Shown here: one piece after another, positions 7,422 through 16,043 of the stretch
Layout: each line of letters opens with the position of its first letter
How positions within the stretch are numbered: position 1 is the stretch's first letter
NCBI GenBank assembly: GCA_022647565.1
Contig: JALCLA010000003.1
Span: forward strand, 124,001 to 188,000
Direction: 5' to 3'
Length of the DNA: 64,000 nucleotides
Source: Chiayiivirga sp.
GTDB lineage: Bacteria; Pseudomonadota; Gammaproteobacteria; Xanthomonadales; Xanthomonadaceae
Program-made: the position numbers and the translations under genes
Notes under the pieces: generated by a model
What the model was told of the DNA's origin: nothing
Databases searched by the model: none
What the model saw: the letters and a program-made list of their open reading frames with translations, nothing else

Positions 7422-8684
7422 TCAGTATGCTTGCGCGCCACGCTTGGGGCGGCGCGGGCGGCGCGCGGCAACCAGGGTGTCGACGTCGTCGAGCGCGCGC
7501 TTGAGGCGGGCCGTGGTGTCGGCATGGCGGCGGTCCTGCGGCCCGAGCCCATCGACCAGGGAAAGCCGTGCGTCGTCGAGCACCTCGTCACGCAAGCGTA
7601 GCCCGTGATGCGCCAGCAGCGGCGCGATCTGCTCGCGCCGCTTGCACAGATCTTCCAGCGTGGCGCGATAGGCGTGTTCGCAGACCCGTTGCCGCGAGGA
7701 GTAGCTGAAGATGTTGGTGAAGAACATCTCGGCGTCATCGGGGTTGGGTTCGAACACGACCTGATCGGTGTGCTCGTAGTCGTGCATGTATTTGGCCATG
7801 CCGACCTGCATGCGCGACTGCAGCAGGGTGCGGAAGGTCTGCGACAGCACTGCGGGCAGCCCGCCCGTAATCAGGCTGTCGGGTTGTGGACGGCCCTCGG
7901 CCTGTGCCAGCGTGGCATCGAAGGGCACCATGGGATTCAGGCCAAACAGCAGGTCGATGTCGTGATCCAGCGCCACCGACGCGTGCATCGTCCGGCGCAG
8001 CGCGCCATCCACGAAATTACGCGAGCGGATGTTCACCGGCGGGTACAGCCCGGGGAGGGCCGCGCTAGCCTGCACCGCACGCGAGATCGGCACGTCGTCC
8101 CACCCGGGGCCGCCAAAACGCACTGCCTCGCCGTTGTCGAGATCCACAGCCACCACGAACAGCTTGCGGCGCAATTCACGGAAATCGTTGGTGCGACCAT
8201 GGCGGGTGAACGCATCGCGCAGGAAGTGCTCGATCGCGTCGTTGTCAAACAGGCCCGTAGGCACCAGCGCGCCGAATCGCATCAGCACTTCGCTCAGGCT
8301 GATGTCACCCGGGCGCAGCAGCAGGTCGCGCCACCAGTGGAACAGGACGCGCGGAAGCCCGGTGGCGCGCTTGAGGTATTCATGGAAGGCGGGGCGAAGG
8401 AACCGTTCCGGCCGGAATTTGGCGTCTTCGCCGTCGCCGGTGATGAAGACGCGCAGCATCTCGCTCGGTGTCATGCGGTTCGCGAGTCCGGCCGCAAGGA
8501 AGGCCCCGGAACTGACTCCCACGTAGACCTGCAGGCGGGTCAGGTCGAGACCTTCGATCGCCACGTCCAATGCGCGCAAGGCACCGAGTTCGTACATGCC
8601 ACCGATCGGGCCGCCGCCGGCGATGGCGAGGCCGACCCGGGTGTTGCTGGCGCGCTTCTTCTTGGCTGTGCGGAGAGTGAGCAT
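7422..8684 (-). CDS. Patatin-like phospholipase
   Basis: A 420-residue patatin. The oxyanion loop GGGPIGG (residues about 23-29), the nucleophile elbow GVSSG (about 56-60) and the catalytic aspartate in VDGALR are all present, giving the Ser-Asp dyad of the family. No signal peptide is apparent, so it is probably cytoplasmic or membrane-peripheral. Patatins hydrolyse acyl esters in phospholipids and neutral lipids. Position between a phasin and a PHA-granule-region gene suggests turnover of stored lipid or polyester, which is an inference. It is divergent from the next gene. Confidence 0.88.
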   Translation of the reverse strand: MLTLRTAKKKRASNTRVGLAIAGGGPIGGMYELGALRALDVAIEGLDLTRLQVYVGVSSGAFLAAGLANRMTPSEMLRVFITGDGEDAKFRPERFLRPAFHEYLKRATGLPRVLFHWWRDLLLRPGDISLSEVLMRFGALVPTGLFDNDAIEHFLRDAFTRHGRTNDFRELRRKLFVVAVDLDNGEAVRFGGPGWDDVPISRAVQASAALPGLYPPVNIRSRNFVDGALRRTMHASVALDHDIDLLFGLNPMVPFDATLAQAEGRPQPDSLITGGLPAVLSQTFRTLLQSRMQVGMAKYMHDYEHTDQVVFEPNPDDAEMFFTNIFSYSSRQRVCEHAYRATLEDLCKRREQIAPLLAHHGLRLRDEVLDDARLSLVDGLGPQDRRHADTTARLKRALDDVDTLVAARRPRRPKRGAQAY

Positions 8685-8835
8685 TCGGAACCGGTGGCAG
8701 CGGGAGCGCCCGGATTGTAGCCACCAGCGTTAGAGTGACAAGCAAGACTGTGTCACAACCCCGTTCCGAAAGGCTGCCGCCTGCGGCCTTCGACAGGCAC
8801 AATCTTGCGCCGACTTGCCGTCTCGCGCTTGCCCC

Positions 8836-9552
8836 ATGTCATCCAATGCCGCCCTCGACCGCCGTCTGCACCGCGTGCTGGAAGCCAACCGCCGCGGACG
8901 CGATCCGGTGTGCGAGCCGCGGAACCGGTCTGCCTGGATCGGGCCGTTGCAACGATGGCAGGCGGCGCGGCTGGGGCGCAGCTTCATCGATTTCCTGGCC
9001 CAGCCGCAGACCGAGGCGGCCGCGCGCTTTTTCCTGGATGACCTGTACGGCGACCACGATGTGAGCGCCCGCGACCGTGATGTCGAGAGGGTGCTTCCGC
9101 TGATGCGCAAGCTGCTGCCGCCGCATCTGATCGAAACGGCGGCCGATGCGATCGAACTGGCCTGGCTCAGTCATGCGTTCGACCTGCGCCTGGCACAGGC
9201 GCTGCAAGGCATGCTCGGACCCAAGGATCGGATCGACGAAGCGTCCTACGCCCGAGCCTATCGGCTCGTGGGAAAGCCGCGCCTGCGGGCGCGCCAGATC
9301 GACCTGATCCTGCGCATCGGCGCCACCCTCGACCACGCGGTGCACAAGCCCTGGATCCCGCGTCTGCTGCGGGCCTCACGCCTGCCGGCGAAGCTGGCCG
9401 GGCTCGGCGAGCTGCAGGGCTTCCTCGAACGCGGCTTCGCTGCGTTCCGGCGCCTGCAGGGCGCGGATCATTTCCTCAACGAGATTGCGCGCCGCGAGGG
9501 CGAGACGGCACGACGCCTGCTTGCGGGCGCGCCCAAGCCGTTCGAGGTGTAG
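8836..9552 (+). CDS. Conserved hypothetical protein (FFLDDLYG motif)
   Basis: A 238-residue, mostly helical, charged protein without signal peptide or membrane segment. The motif ARFFLDDLYGDHD (residues about 60-72) is typical of a conserved gammaproteobacterial family of unknown function. The start at the second ATG gives the MSSNAALDRRLH N-terminus. An inverted repeat (GTGACA at 8734-8739, TGTCAC at 8750-8755) lies in the divergent gap with the patatin gene. No function can be assigned. Confidence 0.65.
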   Translation: MSSNAALDRRLHRVLEANRRGRDPVCEPRNRSAWIGPLQRWQAARLGRSFIDFLAQPQTEAAARFFLDDLYGDHDVSARDRDVERVLPLMRKLLPPHLIETAADAIELAWLSHAFDLRLAQALQGMLGPKDRIDEASYARAYRLVGKPRLRARQIDLILRIGATLDHAVHKPWIPRLLRASRLPAKLAGLGELQGFLERGFAAFRRLQGADHFLNEIARREGETARRLLAGAPKPFEV

Positions 9553-9599
9553 TTGCGCCGCCGGTGCGGCATCGGACCCGAATCAGCGCCCGGATGCGG

Positions 9600-9875
9600 C
9601 TAGCCGAACTCCCGATCCAGATACTTGTGGATTTCCGCCTCGATGGTGCCGCGCAGCGCCATAAGCAGGAAGCCCAGGTTGGCGGTGACCAGGACCTCGC
9701 CCTTGCCGAGGCTGATCTTGCCGCTCACGCCGCTGCGTTCGAACTCCAGGGTGTTCCCGTTCCAGCCGCAGGCGACATCGAACCTTTCCGAGATCTTGTC
9801 CGCCACGCGATCGACGGCCGCCTTGGCTTCCTTCATCGGCTTGTCGTGGCGGCGATGGATCTCGATGCTTGGCAT
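9600..9875 (-). CDS. Polyhydroxyalkanoic acid system (PHA granule region) family protein
   Basis: A 91-residue protein beginning MPSIEIHRRH and continuing with KAAVDRVADKISERFDV, then GNTLEFERSGVSGKISL and a late LLMALRGTIEAEIHKYLDREFG. This is the pattern of the short PHA-system family found near PHA or phasin genes in Gammaproteobacteria; its biochemical role is not established. It is convergent with the preceding gene. It adds to the case that 1-9.9 kb is a storage-inclusion district even though no PHA synthase is seen here. Confidence 0.85.
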   Translation of the reverse strand: MPSIEIHRRHDKPMKEAKAAVDRVADKISERFDVACGWNGNTLEFERSGVSGKISLGKGEVLVTANLGFLLMALRGTIEAEIHKYLDREFG

Positions 9876-9990
9876 GGGCGGCGTCCTGGAGGCTGGCGGC
9901 CCTATTCTGCGACCTGCCCATTTCACCCGCCAGTCATCGGCGTCTCGGCTATGATGCCGGCATCGCGGATTCGGCGGGGGTTGGGCGCGA

Positions 9991-10662
9991 ATGCAGCCGT
10001 GGCAGATGCGTATCGCAGCGTTGGCGCTGGCCGGCCTGGCCTTTGGCGGCGTGGATGCGGCGACCTTGCAGGGTCGGGTTTCCCTGTCGCTGGACGGCAA
10101 GCCACTGCGTGCGGAAGAAGCGCGCGAAGCCGTCGTGTATTTCCGGCCAAACCGGCCCTTGGTCTTGCAGGCGCCGGTCGATGTGGTCGAGATGAAGATG
10201 GAACGCAAGCAGTTCCTTCCGCGCGCCCTGCCGGTTCTGCAGGGCAGCACGGTGCGTTTCACCAATTTCGACCCGATCCTGCACAACGCGTTTGCGCCAC
10301 CGGGGCCGCAGCATTTCGACGTGGGCCTGTACGGCAAGGGCGAGGCGCGCGAACACCGCTTCGACCGGGCCGGGTTGGTGCGGGTCTACTGCAACGTGCA
10401 CCACGACATGGTCGGGCACATCCTGGTGCTGGATTCTCCCTATTTCGTGCGACCCGACGCCACCGGGCAGTTCCGCCTGGAGTTGCCGGACGGAGCGCAG
10501 GGCGAACTGTTCGTCTGGCACGAACGCGCCCGCCTGTGGCGACGCAAGAGCGTCGACCTGTCCGAACCGACGGCGGTGGAGCTTGATCTGAGCCGACCGC
10601 GCGTACCTCCCCACATGAACAAATTCGGGAAACCCTATGGCGGCCAGCGCTCCGGCTACTGA
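9991..10662 (+). CDS. Secreted cupredoxin-like (plastocyanin-type) protein
   Basis: A 223-residue protein with a Sec signal peptide (MQPWQMRIAALALAGLAFGGVDA) and a beta-rich body. Copper-site residues are visible: a histidine in DPILHNAFAP and the loop YCNVHHDMVGH, giving the His / Cys-x-x-His-x-x-Met arrangement of plastocyanin-type proteins. Relatives are often labelled methylamine utilization protein, a name not supported by context here. The last codons overlap the start of the membrane protein kinase gene by 26 bp, so the two are translationally linked. A periplasmic copper or redox sensor partner of that kinase is an attractive inference. Confidence 0.8.
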   Translation: MQPWQMRIAALALAGLAFGGVDAATLQGRVSLSLDGKPLRAEEAREAVVYFRPNRPLVLQAPVDVVEMKMERKQFLPRALPVLQGSTVRFTNFDPILHNAFAPPGPQHFDVGLYGKGEAREHRFDRAGLVRVYCNVHHDMVGHILVLDSPYFVRPDATGQFRLELPDGAQGELFVWHERARLWRRKSVDLSEPTAVELDLSRPRVPPHMNKFGKPYGGQRSGY

Positions 10663-13311
10663 ACGCGGCGGCTCGCGCCTGCCGCTGGCGTGGCGCATCT
10701 TCCTGCTGTGCGCCTTGCTGGTGGTGTTGGCGGTATCGGCGGCAGTGGCCGCCACCTGGTTCGTCGGGCAGCGGATCGCTGCCGAAGCCGTGGACGAGGC
10801 TCTTGCCAAGTCGGCTGAGGCCCAGGCCAGCCAGACCCAGCAACGATTGCGCCTGCTGGAACGCACCTTGGTGGCCCTGGGGCGTGATCCGGACTTGATC
10901 AACTACGTGGCTACTCGCTGGGCGGCGAGGATGAACTGGGACTCGGCGGGGAAGCGACCGGCCCGGATACGGCTTCGTTGCGCGACCTGCTGATCGAGCG
11001 CAAGGCGCAGTACGAGTTCGACCTCGGCCTGCTGCTCGATGCGAAGGCGATGGTGCTGGCGCGCAGCGACGATGCCGAGGCCCTGCAGCAGAGCCTGGCG
11101 GAAGATCCGCTGGTAGCAGCTGCGCAGCAGAAGGAAACGCCGCAGAGTGGTTTCTGGCGCATGGGCGATGCGCTCTATCAGGCCGCGATCCTGCCCTTGG
11201 CACAGGATGGCTTTCTGGTGGGCTACCTGTTGCTGGCGCAGCAGGTCGATGATGCCTTGAGTCACGACATCGCGCGTGCCTCCGAGGCCGAGACCGCCTT
11301 CTGGCTGCCCGGCGAGGAGGGCCTCACGCTCGCTGCCAGTTCAATGCCCGAAGCGCGCGAAGCGGCGCTCGCCGCCGCGTTCGCCGCGCGTGCCGACGTG
11401 AGCCAGGCGATTTCGCTGGGGCAACCCATCGACCGACTCGACCTTGATTTCGATGGCCTGCACTGGATTGCGCGGGTGCGTCCGACCGCGGTCGAGGGCG
11501 AGGCCACCCTCGGGGCCGTGTCCTCGCTGGCATCGGGCGACGATGTGGTGCGCGGCTACCGCGAGATCCTGAAGAGCGTGCTGGTTGCAGGCGTGGTGTC
11601 GCTGGCGATTGCCTTGCCGCTGTCGCTGTGGCTGTCGCGGCGCATCCTCAAACCGGCACGGATGCTGGCGCAGGCGGCGGAAGAGGCCGCCGGCGGCAAC
11701 TACCAGACCAAACTCGCCATTGCCGGCAGCGATGAGCTGGCGCGTCTGGGTCGTGCGTTCGATTCGCTGCTCTCCGACCTGCGTGAGAAGCGCGACATCG
11801 AGGGCTATGTCGCCAACTTCTCCCGCTTCCTGCCCGATCAGGCTGAGGCGCCCGAGCCGGAGGTGATGCGCCCGCCGATTCCGGCGCCGAGCGCGCTGCA
11901 AGGCTGGTTGCTCGGTATCGAGTTCGCGCCGAGCGACAACGAGGGGGATGTGGCCGCCCGCTTTGCCCGGCTGCAGCGCGCGGGCGAGCAGGTCGACCTG
12001 GTCGCACATGCATGCAGGGCTCGCGTACTGAGCGCGAACGGACAGCGCTGGGTACTCGGATTCGAGGGCCATGACGCTGCGCTGCGCTCGCTGCAAGCGG
12101 TCCACGGCTTGCTGCACGAGGTCCAGGTGCCCGGATTGCGCACACCGGCCTTGGCGTTGCTGGAAGGAGAGGTCGTGGGCGGCGTGCTGGCCCTGGGCGA
12201 GCGCGAGTCGTTGGCGCTGTTTGGTGCAGGCAGCTATCAGGTGGAACGCCTGCTGGGGGAGTCCGGTCCCGGGCGCGTGCTGTTGACTCGCGGCGTCGGT
12301 GACATCCTCAAGAATGCGTTCGGCACCGAACTGCTCAGCGTGGCTGAAGGCGCGCAGAGCGCCAAGCGCTATTACGCGCTGAACGTCGCCGGCCTCGACA
12401 CGGTGACGTTCCCGGAGCCGCCGCCGCCAAGCGAGCGCGCCACGCGCGCCTCGCCCGCGGCACGGGCCGAACCTGCCGTGGACGAGCACCGACCCGGCAC
12501 ACGACTTGGTGGCCGCTACGAAATCCTCGCGCAACTGGGCGAAGGCGGCATGGGCGTGGTGTACAAGGCGCACGACCTCGAACTGCGCGACATCGTCGCG
12601 CTGAAGATGCTCAAGCCCGGTGCCTTGCAGGACCGCGAGCAGCTCGAGCGCCTCAAGGACGAGATCCGGCTGGCGCGCAAGATCACCCACCCGAACGTGC
12701 TACGCACCTTCGATTTCGGCGAGATCAACGGGCTGCCCTTCATCTCGATGGAGTTCGTGCGCGGCGTGACCTTGCGCGGGCTGCTCAACGAATCCGGGCG
12801 CCTGCCGTATTCGGCCGGCTTGCGCATCGCGCGTCAGTTCTGCGCCGGACTCGCCGCCGCGCACGAAGTTGGCGTGGTGCACCGCGACATCAAGCCCGAG
12901 AACCTGATCCTGGAGTCGGGCGGCAATGCCAAGCTCATGGACTTCGGCATCGCACGTCCGGTACGTCGTACCACGCCTGGCCTCACTGAGCGCGGCATGT
13001 ACATCGGCACGCCCAGCTACTCCGCACCCGAGCAACTGGCAGGCGAGGAGATCGATGCGCGCGCCGACCTGTATTCGGCCGGCGTGATGCTTTCGGAAAT
13101 GTTCTGCGGCGGCTTGCCCTACGGCGGCGAGACCACGATGGAGATCTATCGCCAGCAGTTGCAGCAGGAACCGGTGCGGCCCTCGGCATTGTGGCCGGAC
13201 ATCCCCGCCGCGCTGGAAGAAATCATCCTGCGTTGCATCGCGCGCGAACGCGAAGCACGCTACCAGAGTGCCGCGGAATTGGGGGCGGATCTGGCGCGCT
13301 TGCGGGCGTGA
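10637..13311 (+). CDS. Membrane sensor Ser/Thr protein kinase with HAMP and degenerate cyclase-like domain (one frameshift)
   Basis: About 890 residues once a single missing base near 10911 is allowed for (frame passes from ...DLINYVA to YSLGGEDELG). Order: TM1 (about 20-44), extracytoplasmic sensor region, TM2 (KSVLVAGVVSLAIALPLSLW), HAMP (LSRRILKPARMLAQ onward), a region resembling a class III nucleotidyl cyclase without catalytic residues, then a C-terminal Hanks kinase. Kinase motifs are intact: GEGGMGVVYKAHD, the lysine in VALKML, HRDIKPENL, DFGIA and APEQLAG. The kinase is expected in the cytoplasm. It sits between a secreted cupredoxin and an outer-membrane barrel, with an FHA protein downstream as a possible phospho-threonine reader. 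Confidence 0.85.
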
Positions 13312-13340
13312 GGCTGAGGCGCATGACTGGGAGCTTGGGG

Positions 13341-14432
13341 ATGGCTGCACGCATTGGGTTCGGAGTGGTCCTGGCGGTCGCGACGACGGCAGCGATGGCT
13401 CAGGAGGAACCTGACTTCGACCCGGCAAACGCCGATGCGCCGGCTGCGGGCACGCACTGGTTCGGCGAGGGCCAGTTGCGCTACGACCGGGTCGAAGGCC
13501 TGCCGAACAATCGCCCCACACTCGAACGCGAGCGACTCCGGCTCCGCTTCGGTGGCATGCAGCAGGACGAGGACTTCACCTTCCTGGCGGCGCTCGAGGC
13601 GGGGATCGGCACTGGTGCCAACAAGGACACGCTGATCAACAATGACCTCGAGCGCGTCGACCATGTCGATCTCGACCAGCTCTTCATCCAGCGGCGCTTC
13701 GCCGGATCCGTGTGGAATGCCATGCTCCAGGCCGGCAAGGCGCCCCTGACCCTGGATTTGAGCCCACTGCTGTGGGATGCCGACCTGCGCGCCTGGAGTC
13801 TGGCGGGAAGGGCGACCGGCGCCGCTCGTGAGTACGATCGCTGGCAGCTCGATGTCGGCGTGTTTTCCCGTGATCCGAGCGTCAGCGACGGGGCCGAGCT
13901 GACGGCGGCCCAGTTCAGCTGGCATGTACACGAAGGCGCCCCGCGCGGGGCAGGCGTGCAACTGGCTTACCTGCACTGGGCGGGGATCGACGATTTCGCG
14001 CGTGGCGGCCTGGGGCGGGGCAACACCCTGGTGTCAGGCCGATACCGCGACGACTTCCACTTGCTGGATGCGCAAGCCTATCTGCGCTGGGACGTGGCGA
14101 GCCGGCCCTTGGTGGCGCGCGTGGATCTGGTGAGCAACCTTGGTGCCGAGGATGAGGATCGCGGTGCGCGAGCCAGCCTCACCTGGGGTGATCGATTAGC
14201 CAGCGGCTGGGAACTCGGCTGGGCCTGGCAGCGGATGCAGCGCAATGCCGTGCTGGCCGCCGTGACCTCGGACGACTGGTGGTTCCATACCGCCGCCCGC
14301 GGCCACATGCCCTGGGTCGGGTACGGCTTCAATGAAACCTGGAGCCTGCGCCTGGCCGCGTTCTTCGAAACCCGTGACGGGCTCAACGACCGAACCGAAC
14401 GCCTGCTGCTCGATCTCGATGCGCGCTGGTGA
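13341..14432 (+). CDS. Predicted outer-membrane beta-barrel (porin-like) protein
   Basis: A 363-residue protein with a signal peptide (MAARIGFGVVLAVATTAAMAQ). The rest alternates short hydrophobic/aromatic strands with acidic loops, and ends in DLDARW with a terminal aromatic residue, as outer-membrane barrels do. Strands such as RLRLRFGGMQ, WNAMLQAGKAPLTL and ELGWAWQRM recall alginate-export or phosphate-porin-like proteins, but I cannot name a family with confidence. ATG 13323 is an alternative start; 13341 is chosen for its GGGAG site and cleaner signal peptide. It follows the kinase by about 30 bp, so it is probably co-transcribed. Confidence 0.65.
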   Translation: MAARIGFGVVLAVATTAAMAQEEPDFDPANADAPAAGTHWFGEGQLRYDRVEGLPNNRPTLERERLRLRFGGMQQDEDFTFLAALEAGIGTGANKDTLINNDLERVDHVDLDQLFIQRRFAGSVWNAMLQAGKAPLTLDLSPLLWDADLRAWSLAGRATGAAREYDRWQLDVGVFSRDPSVSDGAELTAAQFSWHVHEGAPRGAGVQLAYLHWAGIDDFARGGLGRGNTLVSGRYRDDFHLLDAQAYLRWDVASRPLVARVDLVSNLGAEDEDRGARASLTWGDRLASGWELGWAWQRMQRNAVLAAVTSDDWWFHTAARGHMPWVGYGFNETWSLRLAAFFETRDGLNDRTERLLLDLDARW

Positions 14433-14505
14433 TGGATCGCTATGCTAAATTCGTCGACATGACGATCTGGTCCGCGACATGGCGAACAATCCGGGGGGAG
14501 TGTCC

Positions 14506-15373
14506 ATGCGCTTGAATTTTCCGAATGGTGAGCACCCGGATGTGGTGGTCGACCAGGGTGAAGTGCGCATCGGTAGCGCGCCCGGCAATCGGGTGGTGGT
14601 GGCAGATGCGGGGCTGTCCGGCAACCACGCGGTATTCCGCATCGATCCGCAGCGGGGCATCAGCCTGTTGCTGGAAGGTGGTTCCGGCGGGGCGCACGTC
14701 AATGCCAGACCGGTGCGTGAACTCGCGCTGTTGCGCCTGGGCGACGTCGTGAGCCTGAATCGCCTGCAGGTGCTGGTGAAGCCGGACGACGAGAACAACA
14801 TCGATCGCAACTTGCCGCCGCCGCCAGTCGCCTTGACGGATCCGGGCCAACGCGCCGCCGCATCGCGCGTCGTGCTGCGTGGCATCGCCGGCGCCTTCCA
14901 TGGCCGGACCTTCTCGCTGCTCGATCCGATCACCATCGGTCGGGCCGCCAACGCGGGCATCCGCCTGGACGAACCGGGCATGGAAGAGCGCCACGCCACG
15001 CTCGAACAGCATGCCGACCGGGTCGTGTTGCGCGATCAGGGATCGCATGACGGCAGCGTCGTGAACGGCGTGGAGCTTAAGGACGCGGTGCTGCATCCGG
15101 GTGACCAGATCGCATTCGAGCAGCATCGATTCGTGCTGGAGGCGCCTGGCCTGCCGCCGCGCGGCAGCGGGAACGTTCACGCCGGCACCGCGTGTCCAGG
15201 GCACCACCCAGACCATGCAGGCGGTGCGTGCGCCCGTCGCGGCTGCTGCGCCGACGCCGGTCGCGGCAACTCCTGAAGCGGCTACCGGGCGGTTTAATTT
15301 CTGGTGGCTGATCGGAGCCGCCGCCCTGATCGCGACGGGCATCGCGCTGATCCTCAACTACGCGCCGCGTTAG
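14506..15373 (+). CDS. Double FHA-domain protein with C-terminal membrane anchor (one frameshift)
   Basis: Two forkhead-associated domains: the first around VRIGSAPGNRVVV...LSGNHAVFRI, the second around ITIGRAANAGIRL...ERHATLE...GSHDGSVVNG. FHA domains bind phospho-threonine peptides. Near 15165 the frame must shift by one base (one extra base, or two missing) to continue into AGTFTPAPRVQGTTQ, an Ala/Pro linker and a membrane helix (FWWLIGAAALIATGIALIL); without the shift it ends out of frame at 15276. The start is placed at 14506 because GGGGGAG lies 5 bp upstream. As the last gene of the cupredoxin-kinase-barrel run it is the natural reader for the kinase, by inference. Confidence 0.8.
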
Positions 15374-15395
15374 CTCCGGGCTGGACGGCCCGGAG
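15374..15395. terminator. Bidirectional hairpin between convergent genes
   Basis: An 8-bp stem (CTCCGGGC at 15374-15381 with 15388-15395) sits exactly between the FHA stop codon and the msrQ stop codon. It lacks a T tract on either side. Confidence 0.4.
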
Positions 15396-15404
15396 GGAGC
15401 CGCA

Positions 15405-16043
15405 TCAACCCGGGAATTCCGGTTCGGGCGGTCGTCGCAAGGGCCGGGGTTTGCGACGGCGTTCCAACCTCCGTGCAAGCGATGGCAGTCGCAGGAGCAA
15501 CAGCAGGGTGAGGAGCGCGCCATACCACATGGGTTCGCGCAGGTCCGCCTTCACCAGCCAAAGGTAATGCAAGACGCCCAGCACGCCGACCACATAGGCC
15601 AGCCGGTGCAGCTGCGCCCAGCGCCGGCCGAGGCGCCGCATCATGCCTTGGGTAGAAGTGAGTGCCAGCGGCAGCAGGCACAGCCAGGCGAGGAAGCCGA
15701 CCGTGATGTAGGGCCGTTTCACCAGGTCATCGAGGATCTGGGTCCAGTAGCCCCCCAAGTCCAGGATCAGATAGGTCGCGAAATGCAGGCTGGCGTAGAA
15801 GAAGGCGTACAGACCGAGCAGGCGGCGAAAGCGGGCCAGGACGTTCCAGCCAGACAGCCTGCGCAACGGTGTCACGGCCAGCGCGATCAGCACGAAGCGC
15901 AGCGCCCAGTCGCCGCTCCGATGCGTGATCGCGGCAATCGGGTCGGCACCCAGGGCATCGCCGGCCGTGTCCCACACGAGCCACGCAAACGGCAGCAGCG
16001 ACAGGATGTGGGCCGCCAGCTTTGGCCAAAACAGGCCACGCAT
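15405..16043 (-). CDS. msrQ: MsrQ, heme-binding membrane subunit of methionine sulfoxide reductase
   Basis: A 212-residue polytopic membrane protein of the ferric-reductase-like family. Hydrophobic helices are evident, and conserved histidines lie in YASLHFATYL, AQLHRLAYVVGVLGVLHYLWL, the probable heme ligands. It passes electrons from the respiratory chain to MsrP. Its ATG overlaps the msrP stop (ATGA), which is the usual msrPQ operon arrangement. The C-terminal tail is rich in Arg and Pro. Confidence 0.95.
   Translation of the reverse strand: MRGLFWPKLAAHILSLLPFAWLVWDTAGDALGADPIAAITHRSGDWALRFVLIALAVTPLRRLSGWNVLARFRRLLGLYAFFYASLHFATYLILDLGGYWTQILDDLVKRPYITVGFLAWLCLLPLALTSTQGMMRRLGRRWAQLHRLAYVVGVLGVLHYLWLVKADLREPMWYGALLTLLLLLRLPSLARRLERRRKPRPLRRPPEPEFPG

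Noticed and set aside
1635-9875. A PHA synthase or complete pha operon
   Set aside because: Phasins and a PHA-system protein are present but no frame with the PHA synthase lipase-box (GxCxG) was found in this window.
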